The position numbers and the translations under genes were made by a program. Positions 1-6,984 of a stretch of 22,184 nucleotides of DNA are shown here, piece by piece. Origin of the DNA: Phycisphaerae bacterium. GTDB taxonomy: Bacteria > Planctomycetota > Phycisphaerae > Sedimentisphaerales > SG8-4. The first letter of the stretch is position 1. Each line of letters opens with the position of its first letter. The stretch is from assembly GCA_030613765.1 (NCBI GenBank), contig JAUWLI010000008.1:1-22184 (forward strand). The letters run 5' to 3'. Under the pieces are notes generated by a model. It searched no databases, was not told the origin of the DNA, and saw only the letters and a program-made list of their open reading frames with translations.

Positions 1-131
1 CTGGCAAACAAGGAGTTATATTAACATATTATCAAACAATTGTAAAGGAAAAAATGAAAAAAAAGAATAAAAGAAGTAAGGAGTAAGGAGTAAGCAAGGA
101 AAAAGGAAAGACGCCCAGTTAGAAAGTAAAC

Positions 132-148
132 AAACGCCTTCGGCGTTT
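132..148. terminator. Small symmetric hairpin, possible weak terminator
   Basis: The arms AAACGCC (132-138) and GGCGTTT (142-148) are perfectly complementary around the three bases TTC. The arms end in T-rich sequence on both strands (TTTATTTCT on +, TTTGTTTACTTTC on -), so it could work as a bidirectional terminator. The 3-nt loop is tight and the T-tracts are interrupted, so the call is weak. Confidence 0.35.
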
Positions 149-245
149 ATTTCTCACGGGTTAAAGTTGGACGAAAAAGCACAAAATGCGCATAAGACAA
201 CAAAAAATGCCCAAACAAGTGCTTTATAAACACATAAATAGCTGG

Positions 246-300
246 ATCCCTGCCTACTGGGTCCCTGTCTACAGGCTACAGGGATTCGGACTCAGGCAGG
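246..300. repeat. Nested/alternative inverted repeat
   Basis: Several complementary arms overlap: CCTGCCT (249-255) with AGGCAGG (294-300), CCCTGT (263-268) with ACAGGG (278-283), and alternatively ATCCCTG (246-252) with CAGGGAT (279-285). The first two can fold together as a long interrupted stem; the third competes with both. It resembles a dispersed intergenic repeat rather than a terminator because no T-tract follows. One copy is seen in this window. Confidence 0.45.
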
Positions 301-398
301 TGGGAGAACAGAGAGATAGTGTTAAAATGGGTAAGTAAAATAGGTGGCTCTCCCTATTTATAACATGAGAAGATCATATCCGTTCATTGGTGAGTATC

Positions 399-420
399 AA
401 AAAAACGGACGTCCGGCTTT
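399..420 (-). terminator. Intrinsic terminator for the minus-strand gene at 455-1402
   Basis: Read on the minus strand, the self-complementary 10-mer CGGACGTCCG (406-415) is followed at once by seven T residues (complement of A399-A405). Upstream AAA can pair with the first T residues and lengthen the stem. It lies about 40 nt after the stop codon of the 315-aa gene. The GC stem is only 3 bp around an ACGT loop, so efficiency may be modest. Confidence 0.55.
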
Positions 421-454
421 ATTTTTAATTCCTTATCTTTATCTTTCCCTATTT

Positions 455-1402
455 TTACTTGAACTGCTCCGTTATTTTTTCCATACCTGCTTTCGTTTTT
501 GATATTGCGGTCACTACCTGGCTCCCCCCACCCTGTGTCGGCAAGCCTGTTACATCCCCTCCAACAACGTTCAATTTGTTCATAGTTCCGAGTGCATTAT
601 CCAACAATTTCCACACGGCTGTCTCTTCTAACGCGCCCGCCTCATAGTGGGTCATTGGTGTGTTAAAGACGTCATTGTCGATTGTGATGTATACATCGCA
701 ATCCTTCTTCCCTACTACCTTTCCCTCTTTATCCAGTATCTCCATTTCCTTTTTCATCTTATCCAGTACCGCCGTGTCGCCACCCTGTTCGTATCCTGAG
801 GGAGATTTGCTTTTTGGCTTATTCCAAAAAATGCCGGACTTATTCAAATACTTATTTGAGCAACCGAGTACCACGTAATACCTTTCGTCATCTCCACACC
901 CTTCGTATTTCAAGTGATACTGGCCCCAATTACTGCACTGAATAGTACTGTCTGCTTCAAGAGGGTCCGTGCTGGTTCCGCAGTCAGTGTGCTGATCCAT
1001 GTTTATCACCACCTTAGTACGTCCCGCTGTCGGGAACTTTTGGAACGCCTGTTTGGATAGGACCCAGGATAGGTTGTGCGACTTATTCGTGGATACTACG
1101 TAGCAGTTTTTATCATTACCCTGCAGTCTTTTAAATTGTTCGTCCAGGGTGCCCGATCTGGTTCCACCCCCCGACGCCATGATATCTTCTCCCGGGTCTA
1201 CTCCGACCAACTGGGTTGTGCCTAGGACCACTGTATGTTTCCCATACTTTTGTATTGTTTTTGTTGATGTTAATGTTTGCGTGCTGATGGTTGTTGCAAT
1301 ACTATTGCAATTCAGAGCTGTCTTGTATTGTTTTGCTGCGCCGTATCCTGTCTGAAACTTACTGCCCCCCAGATCAAGCCATGTCAATATGAATATGTTC
1401 AT
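455..1402 (-). CDS. Ureohydrolase (arginase-fold)-like protein, divergent
   Basis: This is a 315-aa protein with ATG start; GGAG (1411-1414 on +) sits 8 nt upstream. No signal peptide or long hydrophobic segment is evident. The sequence shows DQHTD at residues 136-140, preceded by a strand-like VVIN and by H109 in KSHNLSW. IDND is at 241-244, and GGDVTGLP at 281-288. In arginase/agmatinase enzymes the two Mn ions are held by a His, an Asp-x-His-x-Asp and an Asp-x-Asp in this order and roughly this spacing, so the metal site appears retained. The usual GGDH around the first His, the DP after D-x-D and the late Glu (family DVxExxP, here DVTGLP) are altered, so the substrate cannot be given. UPF0489-like proteins are an alternative relative. 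Cys residues are frequent (seven). The gene is monocistronic, with its own upstream element near 1592-1620 and a terminator at 399-420. Confidence 0.6.
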   Translation of the reverse strand: MNIFILTWLDLGGSKFQTGYGAAKQYKTALNCNSIATTISTQTLTSTKTIQKYGKHTVVLGTTQLVGVDPGEDIMASGGGTRSGTLDEQFKRLQGNDKNCYVVSTNKSHNLSWVLSKQAFQKFPTAGRTKVVINMDQHTDCGTSTDPLEADSTIQCSNWGQYHLKYEGCGDDERYYVVLGCSNKYLNKSGIFWNKPKSKSPSGYEQGGDTAVLDKMKKEMEILDKEGKVVGKKDCDVYITIDNDVFNTPMTHYEAGALEETAVWKLLDNALGTMNKLNVVGGDVTGLPTQGGGSQVVTAISKTKAGMEKITEQFK

Positions 1403-1410
1403 GTGTATAT

Positions 1411-1428
1411 CTCCAATACTCTAATTGG
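1411..1428 (-). promoter_or_regulatory. SD with overlapping hairpin before the 315-aa gene
   Basis: On the minus strand GGAG (1411-1414) is the ribosome binding site. CCAAT (1424-1428) and ATTGG (1413-1417) can pair around a 6-nt loop, which would bury two G residues of the SD. A second small hairpin in the same leader is formed by CCCGA (1527-1531) and TCGGG (1537-1541). The effect on translation is inferred only. Confidence 0.35.
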
Positions 1429-1749
1429 GAAAAACTCGAGATAGCTATTTATTTTTTTACAACTTACTGTCCCAGTTATGAGAGCTGTCCCGTTTCAAAA
1501 TTATTCTTACGTTGTATTCTAATCGGCCCGAGAATATCGGGAACGCAAATACAAGTTAAATAACATTTTGTATGTCGGCATATATAAGCACCATTTTGCT
1601 CAGTTTGTTGGACACGTCAAGGTGAATTTAGCAAAAATTTTGTTTTTTACCGGGCATGATTGGCCTACTCTCGGCAGGGACTAACCTAAGCTGGTGGCCG
1701 GATTTGTAGAATAAGACGATATGGGATCTAAGCTAATTCCAGCGGGGGC
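1429..1749. other. Intergenic region between the two minus-strand genes
   Basis: No open frame here is credible. The region holds the upstream element/promoter of the 315-aa gene (1589-1648) and the small leader hairpin at 1527-1541. I see no convincing terminator just after the stop at 1750 of the pentapeptide gene, so some read-through toward 1402 is possible. Confidence 0.5.
1592..1620 (-). promoter_or_regulatory. Putative sigma70-type promoter within shared upstream element (copy A)
   Basis: On the minus strand TTGACG (1615-1620) is followed 16 bp later by CAAAAT (1593-1598), giving 5/6 and 4/6 matches to the sigma70 boxes. The expected start is near 1585, leaving a ~180-nt leader. The 13-mer at 1589-1601 and the 10-mer at 1613-1622 recur identically, 11 bp apart, upstream of the other minus-strand gene (copy B). 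Further upstream (1623-1648) partial A/T-rich similarity continues, like an UP element. Confidence 0.5.
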
Positions 1750-3126
1750 TCAGGTTTTTTCGTCTGTGAATTTTGCGGCTGGTCCGCCGGCCGTAAACAG
1801 GATCGCAAAGCGGGTGATTAGTGCCCCTAACAGCCCGTAGCCCAAAATCACCTGAAGAACCAGCAGCACGCTGCCAAACAGTCCCCGCCAGAAACTGTGC
1901 GCATTGGCGTACATATCGCCGAAGCCGAGGGTGGTCATCGTTACCACGGAAAAGTACAGGGCCCGAAAGGGCACCAGCGGACCTGATACCGCTTCCTGCG
2001 TGTCTGAAAGGACGAACAGGTCGCTTACAATACCGGGATGGTCTTTGATCCCGACCAGATAGAAGTCAACAGCACCCCATGCGTAGTAAATGATGCCGAA
2101 AATCAGGGTCCATTTGAAGAAGGTAGTGATGATTTTCTGCGTAGATAGCCCGTAGTCGCTAATCTGCCAAAACTGGCGGACCGCCAGCCGCACCAGCCGA
2201 TGCTGCTGCTGATACCAGTCCTCCCAGTTCATGCGCCTTACGTTGTATTGCAGAAGCTGTTTGGTTCCCGTGTCTATGCGTATACTGTCCAGGCCGACGC
2301 CGCGAAAATCCGAATGTCGATTGACGCAGCAGCGCCAGATTAAGGTGGATGCATCGATAATAGCCTGTTGGAATCGTGCGTTTTCCAGATGGGCCTCGAC
2401 CAGAAAGGCACGTTCGAGGTGCGTGTGTTGGATAAGGGTGTTTTGCAGGTGCGCATAGATAAGGTTGGCATGCTCCAGATGGGCGCGGGTCAGGTCAGCA
2501 CCCTGCAGATGGGCACCGCTGAGGTTTGCATCCTGCAGAAGGGTTCGGACCAGATGGGCGTTTTCGAGGTGCGAATTGCTCAGATCCGCGCCTCGCCAAT
2601 CGGCATCTTCGAGGTTAGCGTGCTCCAAACGGGTTTGTAGAAGGTCGGCCCGCCGGGCACAACTGGCCCGGAGATTGGCGTTTCTGAGATTGGCGCCGCG
2701 CAGGTAGGCACCTTCCAGGGTTGCCTCAGTCAGGTCCGCACCTTCCATGTCGGCGGTGTTCAAGTAAGCGCCATTAAGATTCGCGTGGTAGAAATAGGCC
2801 CGGCTGAGATGGGCCCCGCTGAGGTGTGCATCTTCGAGATGGGACTCATTGAGGTTGGCACCCTGCAGGTTCGCCTCGCGGAGGTCCGCGTCCTTGAGCC
2901 GGCAGTTTTCGAGGTCTGCTCCCTTTAGGTAAGCGCCCTTCAACTCGGCGCCTTCAAGAAGGACCCTTGCGTCCTTATGCTGCTGGCGCCACTGGTTCCA
3001 CTCGGTCATATCCTCTTTTTGTGAGCAGCACAGAAGTATCTGGTATTGTTCTTCATCGTAATTATCTCTCGGCTTTGGGGCTCTTCGGCGGGCCTGATCA
3101 GCACTGCTCTGGTTTTCTTCATTCAC
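1750..3126 (-). CDS. Pentapeptide-repeat protein with C-terminal two-TM potassium-channel domain
   Basis: This is a 458-aa membrane protein. A charged N-terminus (1-54) is followed by about 40 tandem A(D/N/H)Lxx-type pentapeptides from ~55 to ~260, which fold as a right-handed quadrilateral beta-helix. A linker (~260-330) leads to TM1 (~335-357), a pore loop with TMTTLGFGD (396-404, matching the TxGYGD-type K+ selectivity filter with F for Y) and TM2 (~415-443), followed by a short cytosolic tail. This is the Ion_trans_2 topology, so K+-selective conduction with a cytosolic beta-helix as assembly or gating module is likely. The start is GTG at 3126, with AAGGA 10 nt upstream (3137-3141 on +); no in-frame ATG exists before residue 40. 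The gene has its own upstream element (copy B) and diverges from the T6SS operon. A link to secretion is not shown. Open frames on the opposite strand here are by-products of the repeats. Confidence 0.88.
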   Translation of the reverse strand: MNEENQSSADQARRRAPKPRDNYDEEQYQILLCCSQKEDMTEWNQWRQQHKDARVLLEGAELKGAYLKGADLENCRLKDADLREANLQGANLNESHLEDAHLSGAHLSRAYFYHANLNGAYLNTADMEGADLTEATLEGAYLRGANLRNANLRASCARRADLLQTRLEHANLEDADWRGADLSNSHLENAHLVRTLLQDANLSGAHLQGADLTRAHLEHANLIYAHLQNTLIQHTHLERAFLVEAHLENARFQQAIIDASTLIWRCCVNRHSDFRGVGLDSIRIDTGTKQLLQYNVRRMNWEDWYQQQHRLVRLAVRQFWQISDYGLSTQKIITTFFKWTLIFGIIYYAWGAVDFYLVGIKDHPGIVSDLFVLSDTQEAVSGPLVPFRALYFSVVTMTTLGFGDMYANAHSFWRGLFGSVLLVLQVILGYGLLGALITRFAILFTAGGPAAKFTDEKT

Positions 3127-3248
3127 TTGTTAACTATCCTTAACTACCGTTTCATCAAGTTACTTCTGTATCCGATTTTACCGATGCTATTTGGGAAGCC
3201 TCGTCTAAATGTTCTCTCGTTATGTTGTTTTCGGCCGACACAAACACC

Positions 3249-3276
3249 ATTTTGCTCTGGTCCGCGGCCACGTCAA
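3249..3276 (-). promoter_or_regulatory. Putative sigma70-type promoter within shared upstream element (copy B)
   Basis: On the minus strand TTGACG (3271-3276), a 16-bp spacer and CAAAAT (3249-3254) point toward the channel gene, with an expected start near 3242 and a leader of ~115 nt. The 13-mer (3245-3257) and 10-mer (3269-3278) are identical to copy A at the same 11-bp spacing, and an AT-rich block upstream is partly alike. Confidence 0.5.
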
Positions 3277-3390
3277 GGCAAATTTTGCACAGTATTAGCT
3301 TTTTTCGTTTGTCCTGTTCAGAGATTTAGCCTCGGGCGGAAGATGCAAACGCTGCGACACAAATCCGGCAGCAGACGCGGCCTTGAAGAA

Positions 3391-3467
3391 TTTTTTTGAC
3401 AGGCTGGCATTATTTTTGAAATTTTTTTTCTAAGGTGCTTGACAGTATGTTATAACAACCCTAAAAT
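3391..3467 (+). promoter_or_regulatory. Main T6SS operon promoter with phased T-tracts and spacer palindrome
   Basis: TTGACA (3439-3444, 6/6), a 17-bp spacer and TAAAAT (3462-3467, 5/6) form a near-consensus sigma70 promoter; start expected near 3475. The spacer holds the perfect 10-bp palindrome TGTTATAACA (3448-3457), placed where a repressor would block polymerase. Upstream, T-runs at 3391-3397, 3413-3417 and 3422-3429 have centres about 21 and 10.5 bp apart, i.e. in helical phase, as expected for curved DNA or an UP element. Binding proteins are not known. Confidence 0.75.
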
Positions 3468-3474
3468 TGCACTA

Positions 3475-3719
3475 CGGTTGCAAAGGAGCTTCAGCTCAAT
3501 GCTGCAGGGAAGTAGCATCCCTGCGGGATTGGTGCTTTTCTTTAGCGTTTAGCGAGGCGCTTGACGGTGGTAAGTGGGGGGATTTATTGATGGGCATAGC
3601 TGGTGCTGAATGGCGGATACGAAGTGTATCCGGTTATATATCTTTAGAAGAGAATACAGCGATAATTTCGCTTTAGGCTGAGTGCAGTACTTTGAGTTAT
3701 TGGTTTGGTGGGAGTTGCC
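3475..3719 (+). other. Long structured 5' leader of the T6SS operon
   Basis: About 245 nt separate the predicted transcription start from the tssA ATG. Visible hairpins are GAGC/GCTC (3486-3489/3494-3497, tetraloop TTCA), GCAGGGA/TCCCTGC (3504-3510/3518-3524), CGGATAC/GTATCCG (3614-3620/3626-3632) and AGCGA/TCGCT (3658-3662/3668-3672). No T-tract follows them, so they are not terminators. I could not match the leader to a riboswitch family that I know. A 69-codon frame crosses it but lacks a good SD. Confidence 0.5.
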
Positions 3720-4784
3720 ATGGCAATTGATGTTGAAAGCCTGCTTTTTGAAGTGAGCCCGGAGGCCCCGTGTGGTGAAGACCTGTCTTACGACGCTGCC
3801 TTCCTTGCGATGGAGGATATGGTCCGAACCAAATCTGCCGGTGGTGTAGTAGAGGGTGCAGAGGAAGTCATAGAGGAGCCTAACTGGCGCGAAGTTCGCG
3901 AGAAAAGTCTGGAGCTTTTGCGGCGTTCCAAAGACCTTCGGGTTGCTCTGTACCTGGCGCTTGGCCTCTTGAAGACAGACGGCCTGGCGGGCCTGTGCGA
4001 CGGTCTGGCCGTCCTGCGCGGACTGCTGGAGCGATTCTGGGACAAACTTTACCCGCAGCTCGACCCGGACGACAACAACGACCCGCTGGAACGAATAAAT
4101 ATCCTGCAATCTCTGTCCCCGGCTACGGTCAGTTCGCAGGACCCGATGAAGTTCAAGCAGCGATTGGCGGAAGTCTCGCTGTGCAACTCGGCGCAAATGG
4201 GCAGGTTCAGCCTCAGGGACATCCAGGTCGCCAAAGGAGAGATTGCCCTTGCGGCCGGCGAGGGGGCCGGTGTTCCCGATGCGTCGGTAATCGATGCGGC
4301 CTTTCAGGATACGGCGACAGATGAGCTGCTGGCGGCCTCCCAGGCCGCCGGAGAGGCCATCGAACATGTGACTAACATCACGGCGGCGTTTTCCAAAAGC
4401 GCTGACCAGGGGCAGACGCCTGATCTCAGCGGATTCCAGTCCGTTCTGGGCAATATCCATAAGTGCGTTCAAGGGTATCTTGCCAAACGCGGTTACGGTG
4501 AAGCAGCAGAGGAGGCCGCTCCGGCAGCCCAAAAAGGCGGCGTATCGCTTGCCGGTGAGATTCGGTCGCCCCAGGAGGCGCTGCTGGCTATCGAAAAAGT
4601 CTGCCAGTATTATGATCGCCACGAACCGTCCAGTCCCGTACCGCTGCTGCTGCGCAGGGCAAGGAAGCTGGTTTCGAAAAATTTCCTCGATGTCATTAAG
4701 GATGTGTGTCCTGATGCTATGAACCAGGTCGAGATGCTCGGTGGAGTTGGCGGAAGCGATTCCGAGAGCAGTGAAGGTGAATGA
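3720..4784 (+). CDS. tssA: T6SS protein TssA (ImpA family)
   Basis: TssA (354 aa) is the assembly organiser that contacts baseplate and membrane complex and helps prime Hcp tube and sheath growth. The N-terminal ImpA_N region (about 8-130) has the typical opening with SPEAPCGEDLSYD and LYLALGLLKTDGLAGLCDGL. The C-terminal part contains SPQEALLAIEKVCQYYDRHE and EPSSPVPLLLRRARKLV, and ends with DVIKDVCPDAMNQVEMLGG, the common ending of short-type TssA. Length is close to the ~340-aa short TssA class. ATG at 3720 is chosen because GGGAG (3710-3714) precedes it by 5 nt; the in-frame TTG at 3705 would put the SD inside the gene. It is the first gene of the operon, 79 nt before tssB. A long antisense frame here is a shadow. 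Confidence 0.93.
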   Translation: MAIDVESLLFEVSPEAPCGEDLSYDAAFLAMEDMVRTKSAGGVVEGAEEVIEEPNWREVREKSLELLRRSKDLRVALYLALGLLKTDGLAGLCDGLAVLRGLLERFWDKLYPQLDPDDNNDPLERINILQSLSPATVSSQDPMKFKQRLAEVSLCNSAQMGRFSLRDIQVAKGEIALAAGEGAGVPDASVIDAAFQDTATDELLAASQAAGEAIEHVTNITAAFSKSADQGQTPDLSGFQSVLGNIHKCVQGYLAKRGYGEAAEEAAPAAQKGGVSLAGEIRSPQEALLAIEKVCQYYDRHEPSSPVPLLLRRARKLVSKNFLDVIKDVCPDAMNQVEMLGGVGGSDSESSEGE

Positions 4785-4863
4785 TAGAGAGTAATCTATA
4801 ATATTGTGGTTTTTAAAACGCCGGCAAGCTTAGGCGCTTACTGTTATTGAGAAAGGAGTGAGC

Positions 4864-5394
4864 ATGGCAAAAAAGAAAAGTAGTCAAAAATTTATAGCTC
4901 GCAACCGGGCTCCACGTGTGCAGGTAGAATATGACGTGGAGTTGTACGGTGCAGAGAAAAAGATCAATCTGCCCTTTGTGATGGGTGTGATGTCTGACCT
5001 GGCCGGCAAACCAGCCGAGGGACTGCCCGGCGTCGCCGACCGCAAGTTCCTTGAGATCGATGTCGATAATTTCGACGACCGGCTCAAGGCAATGAAGCCG
5101 AGAGTTGCCTTCCAGGTGCCAAATACGCTTACCGGCGAAGGAAACTTGAGCGTCGATATAACTTTCGAGAGTATGGATGATTTCTCGCCGGCGGCGGTGG
5201 CACAAAAAGTGGACGCCCTGAACAAGTTGCTGAAGGCCCGGACGGAATTATCCAATCTGCTGTCTTACATGGATGGTAAGAGTGGCGCCGAAGAGCTGTT
5301 AGCCAAGGTCCTCAAAGACAAGGCCCTGCTAAACGCCCTGACGTCGGCGCCAAAACCTGAAGCCGAATCTGCTGATAGTGGGAAGGAGGAATAA
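4864..5394 (+). CDS. tssB: T6SS sheath small subunit TssB (VipA)
   Basis: TssB (176 aa) pairs with TssC to form the cytoplasmic contractile sheath around the Hcp tube. Family hallmarks are the basic N-terminus with RNRAPRVQVEYDVE, INLPFVMGVMSDLAGKP, EIDVDNFDDRLKAMKPR and VAFQVPN, the SVDITFESMDDFSP stretch and a helical C-terminal segment (LLKARTELSNLLSYMDGK). Length is normal for the family. The start is ATG 4864, behind GAAAGGAG (4851-4858), in preference to the in-frame GTG at 4858, which overlaps that SD. The stop lies 4 nt before tssC, so the two sheath genes are translationally linked, as expected for subunits needed in 1:1 ratio. Confidence 0.97.
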   Translation: MAKKKSSQKFIARNRAPRVQVEYDVELYGAEKKINLPFVMGVMSDLAGKPAEGLPGVADRKFLEIDVDNFDDRLKAMKPRVAFQVPNTLTGEGNLSVDITFESMDDFSPAAVAQKVDALNKLLKARTELSNLLSYMDGKSGAEELLAKVLKDKALLNALTSAPKPEAESADSGKEE

Positions 5395-5398
5395 CCCA

Positions 5399-6901
5399 AT
5401 GGCTGAAGAAAAGAAAGAACAAAAACAAGCACAGGCAGCGGAAGCGGTTGCGATAGAGCCAAATGAGTTCGATAAACTTCTCAAAAAGGAGTTCAAGCCC
5501 AAAACCGACCATGCACGAGATGCCATCAGTTCTGCCGTGCGAACGTTGGCCGAACAGGCCCTGGCTGAAACTACCCTCGTTTCCGACGATTCGGTCACTA
5601 CCATTGAAGCGATTATCGCTGAGATTGATAAGAAGCTGTCGGAGCAGATTAACATGATTATGCATAACGAGGACTTCAAGGCACTTGAAGGTTCCTGGCG
5701 AGGACTACATCATCTGGTCAATAATACCGAAACGGACGAAACACTCAAGATTCGCGTGCTGAACCTCTCCAAGAAAGATTTGGCAAAGACGATCAAGAAG
5801 TACAAAGGTACTGCCTGGGACCAAAGCCCGCTGTTCAAGAAGCTTTATGAGGAAGAGTACGGTTCACCGGGCGGTGAGCCTTATGGTTGTCTAATCGGTG
5901 ACTATTATTTCGACCACAGTCCTCCGGACGTGGAAATCCTTAACGGGGTTGCCCAGATTTCTGCGGCCTCCCATTCGCCGTTCATCAGTGCCTCTGCTCC
6001 CACATTGATGAACATGGACTCCTGGCAGGAGTTGAGCAATCCGCGAGACCTGACCAAGATTTTCCAGACCGCCGACTATGCCCCCTGGCGTTCGCTGCGT
6101 GATTCTGATGATTCCAGGTATATCGCGTTGACCATGCCGAGATTTCTCGGAAGACTGCCCTTCGGCGCCAAAACAAATCCTTGTGAGGAGTTTGATTTTG
6201 AAGAGGACACTGGAGGAGGCGACCACTCGAAATACCTGTGGGTGAACTCAGCCTACGCCATGGGTACTAACATTAACCGCTCTTTCAAGGAATATGGATG
6301 GTGCGCGCGTATCCGCGGTGTTGAAAGCGGGGGTATGGTTGAAGGACTTCCCTGCCATACTTTCCCCACTGATGACGGTGGCGTAGATATGAAGTGTCCG
6401 ACTGAGATTGGTATAACCGACCGACGGGAAGCGGAATTGGCCAAGAACGGCCTTATGCCGTTATCACACTGGAAGAATGAGGATTACGCATGTTTTATAG
6501 GTGCCCAGTCGCTGCAAAAGCCAACCGAATATGACGATGCGGATGCAACCGCGAACGCCAAATTGGCGGCAAGACTGCCCTATCTTTTCGCAACCTGTCG
6601 GTTCGCCCATTTCCTCAAGTGCATCGTGCGCGACAAAATTGGTTCTTTCAAAGAGCGCGAGGACATGGCAAATTGGCTCAATAAGTGGATTACGCAGTAT
6701 GTTACCAGCGATCCCAATGCTTCCGAGGAGGTCAAGGCTCAGTATCCTCTTGCGGCAGCGGAAGTTGTAGTCGACGAAGTGGAAGGCGACCCGGGGTATT
6801 ACTCGGCCAAGTTCTTCCTCAGGCCCCACTACCAGCTCGAAGGGTTGTCTGTTTCGCTGCGGCTGGTATCAAAGCTTCCCTCAGTCAAAAAGGGCGGCTA
6901 A
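5399..6901 (+). CDS. tssC: T6SS sheath large subunit TssC (VipB)
   Basis: TssC (500 aa) is the large sheath protein; it interlocks with TssB and contracts to drive the Hcp tube outward. Recognisable blocks are EDFKALEGSWRGLHHLVNNT (~95-115), EPYGCLIGDYYFDHSPPDVE (~160-180), ISAASHSPFISASAP, ALTMPRFLGRLPFG (~240-255) and the C-terminal KIGSFKEREDMANWLNKWI. Length is typical of the family. ATG 5399 is preceded by GGAAGGAGG (5381-5389); the longer GTG frame from 5378 overlaps the end of tssB and is not needed. An 83-nt gap with an AAGGAG SD leads to hcp. No truncation or frameshift is seen. Confidence 0.98.
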   Translation: MAEEKKEQKQAQAAEAVAIEPNEFDKLLKKEFKPKTDHARDAISSAVRTLAEQALAETTLVSDDSVTTIEAIIAEIDKKLSEQINMIMHNEDFKALEGSWRGLHHLVNNTETDETLKIRVLNLSKKDLAKTIKKYKGTAWDQSPLFKKLYEEEYGSPGGEPYGCLIGDYYFDHSPPDVEILNGVAQISAASHSPFISASAPTLMNMDSWQELSNPRDLTKIFQTADYAPWRSLRDSDDSRYIALTMPRFLGRLPFGAKTNPCEEFDFEEDTGGGDHSKYLWVNSAYAMGTNINRSFKEYGWCARIRGVESGGMVEGLPCHTFPTDDGGVDMKCPTEIGITDRREAELAKNGLMPLSHWKNEDYACFIGAQSLQKPTEYDDADATANAKLAARLPYLFATCRFAHFLKCIVRDKIGSFKEREDMANWLNKWITQYVTSDPNASEEVKAQYPLAAAEVVVDEVEGDPGYYSAKFFLRPHYQLEGLSVSLRLVSKLPSVKKGG

Positions 6902-6984
6902 GGCATTAACCGCCGTATAGAGTATGTTTACGGTTTTTGGGTAATAGAAGATTAACTAAATTTCGATTTTAAGGAGTAGATAAG

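Larger units (their letters stand above)
1..398. other. Noncoding region at left edge
   Basis: No gene is convincing here. The stretch is A-rich at first, with a 10-codon ATG frame beginning near position 54 that is too short to call. It contains 2.9 copies of a 7-bp unit (AGTAAGG) at 75-95, a short hairpin at 132-148 and a nested inverted repeat at 246-300, listed separately where worthwhile. It lies beyond the terminator of the minus-strand gene ending at 455. Confidence 0.6.

Noticed and set aside
75..95. Tandem 7-bp units as a CRISPR or iteron array
   Set aside because: There are fewer than three units, without spacers or a neighbouring replication or cas gene. This is simple sequence in a purine-rich stretch.
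2231..2707. Plus-strand open frames across the pentapeptide gene
   Set aside because: They arise from the 15-bp periodic repeat of the minus-strand gene, which keeps other frames open, and have no start signals.
3405..3419. Sigma54-like site (TGGCA...TTGA) upstream of tssA
   Set aside because: The essential GC of the -12 element is GA here, and a near-consensus sigma70 promoter lies just downstream. Sigma54 controls some T6SSs, but this site is not supported.
3467..3676. A 69-codon frame in the T6SS leader
   Set aside because: It has no SD at a suitable distance, begins before the predicted transcription start, and its composition is not protein-like. The hairpin-rich leader explains the sequence better.
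3705..3719. Upstream TTG start for tssA
   Set aside because: The GGGAG ribosome site at 3710-3714 would be inside the coding region, and the ATG at 3720 gives the family-typical N-terminus.
3549..4622. A 357-codon open frame antisense to tssA
   Set aside because: It lies over a clear tssA gene in the opposite strand, its protein shows no family features, and its start region overlaps promoter-leader sequence. It is a shadow frame.
4797..4802. TATAAT before tssB as an internal promoter
   Set aside because: No -35-like hexamer occurs 16-18 bp upstream and there is no extended -10 TG.
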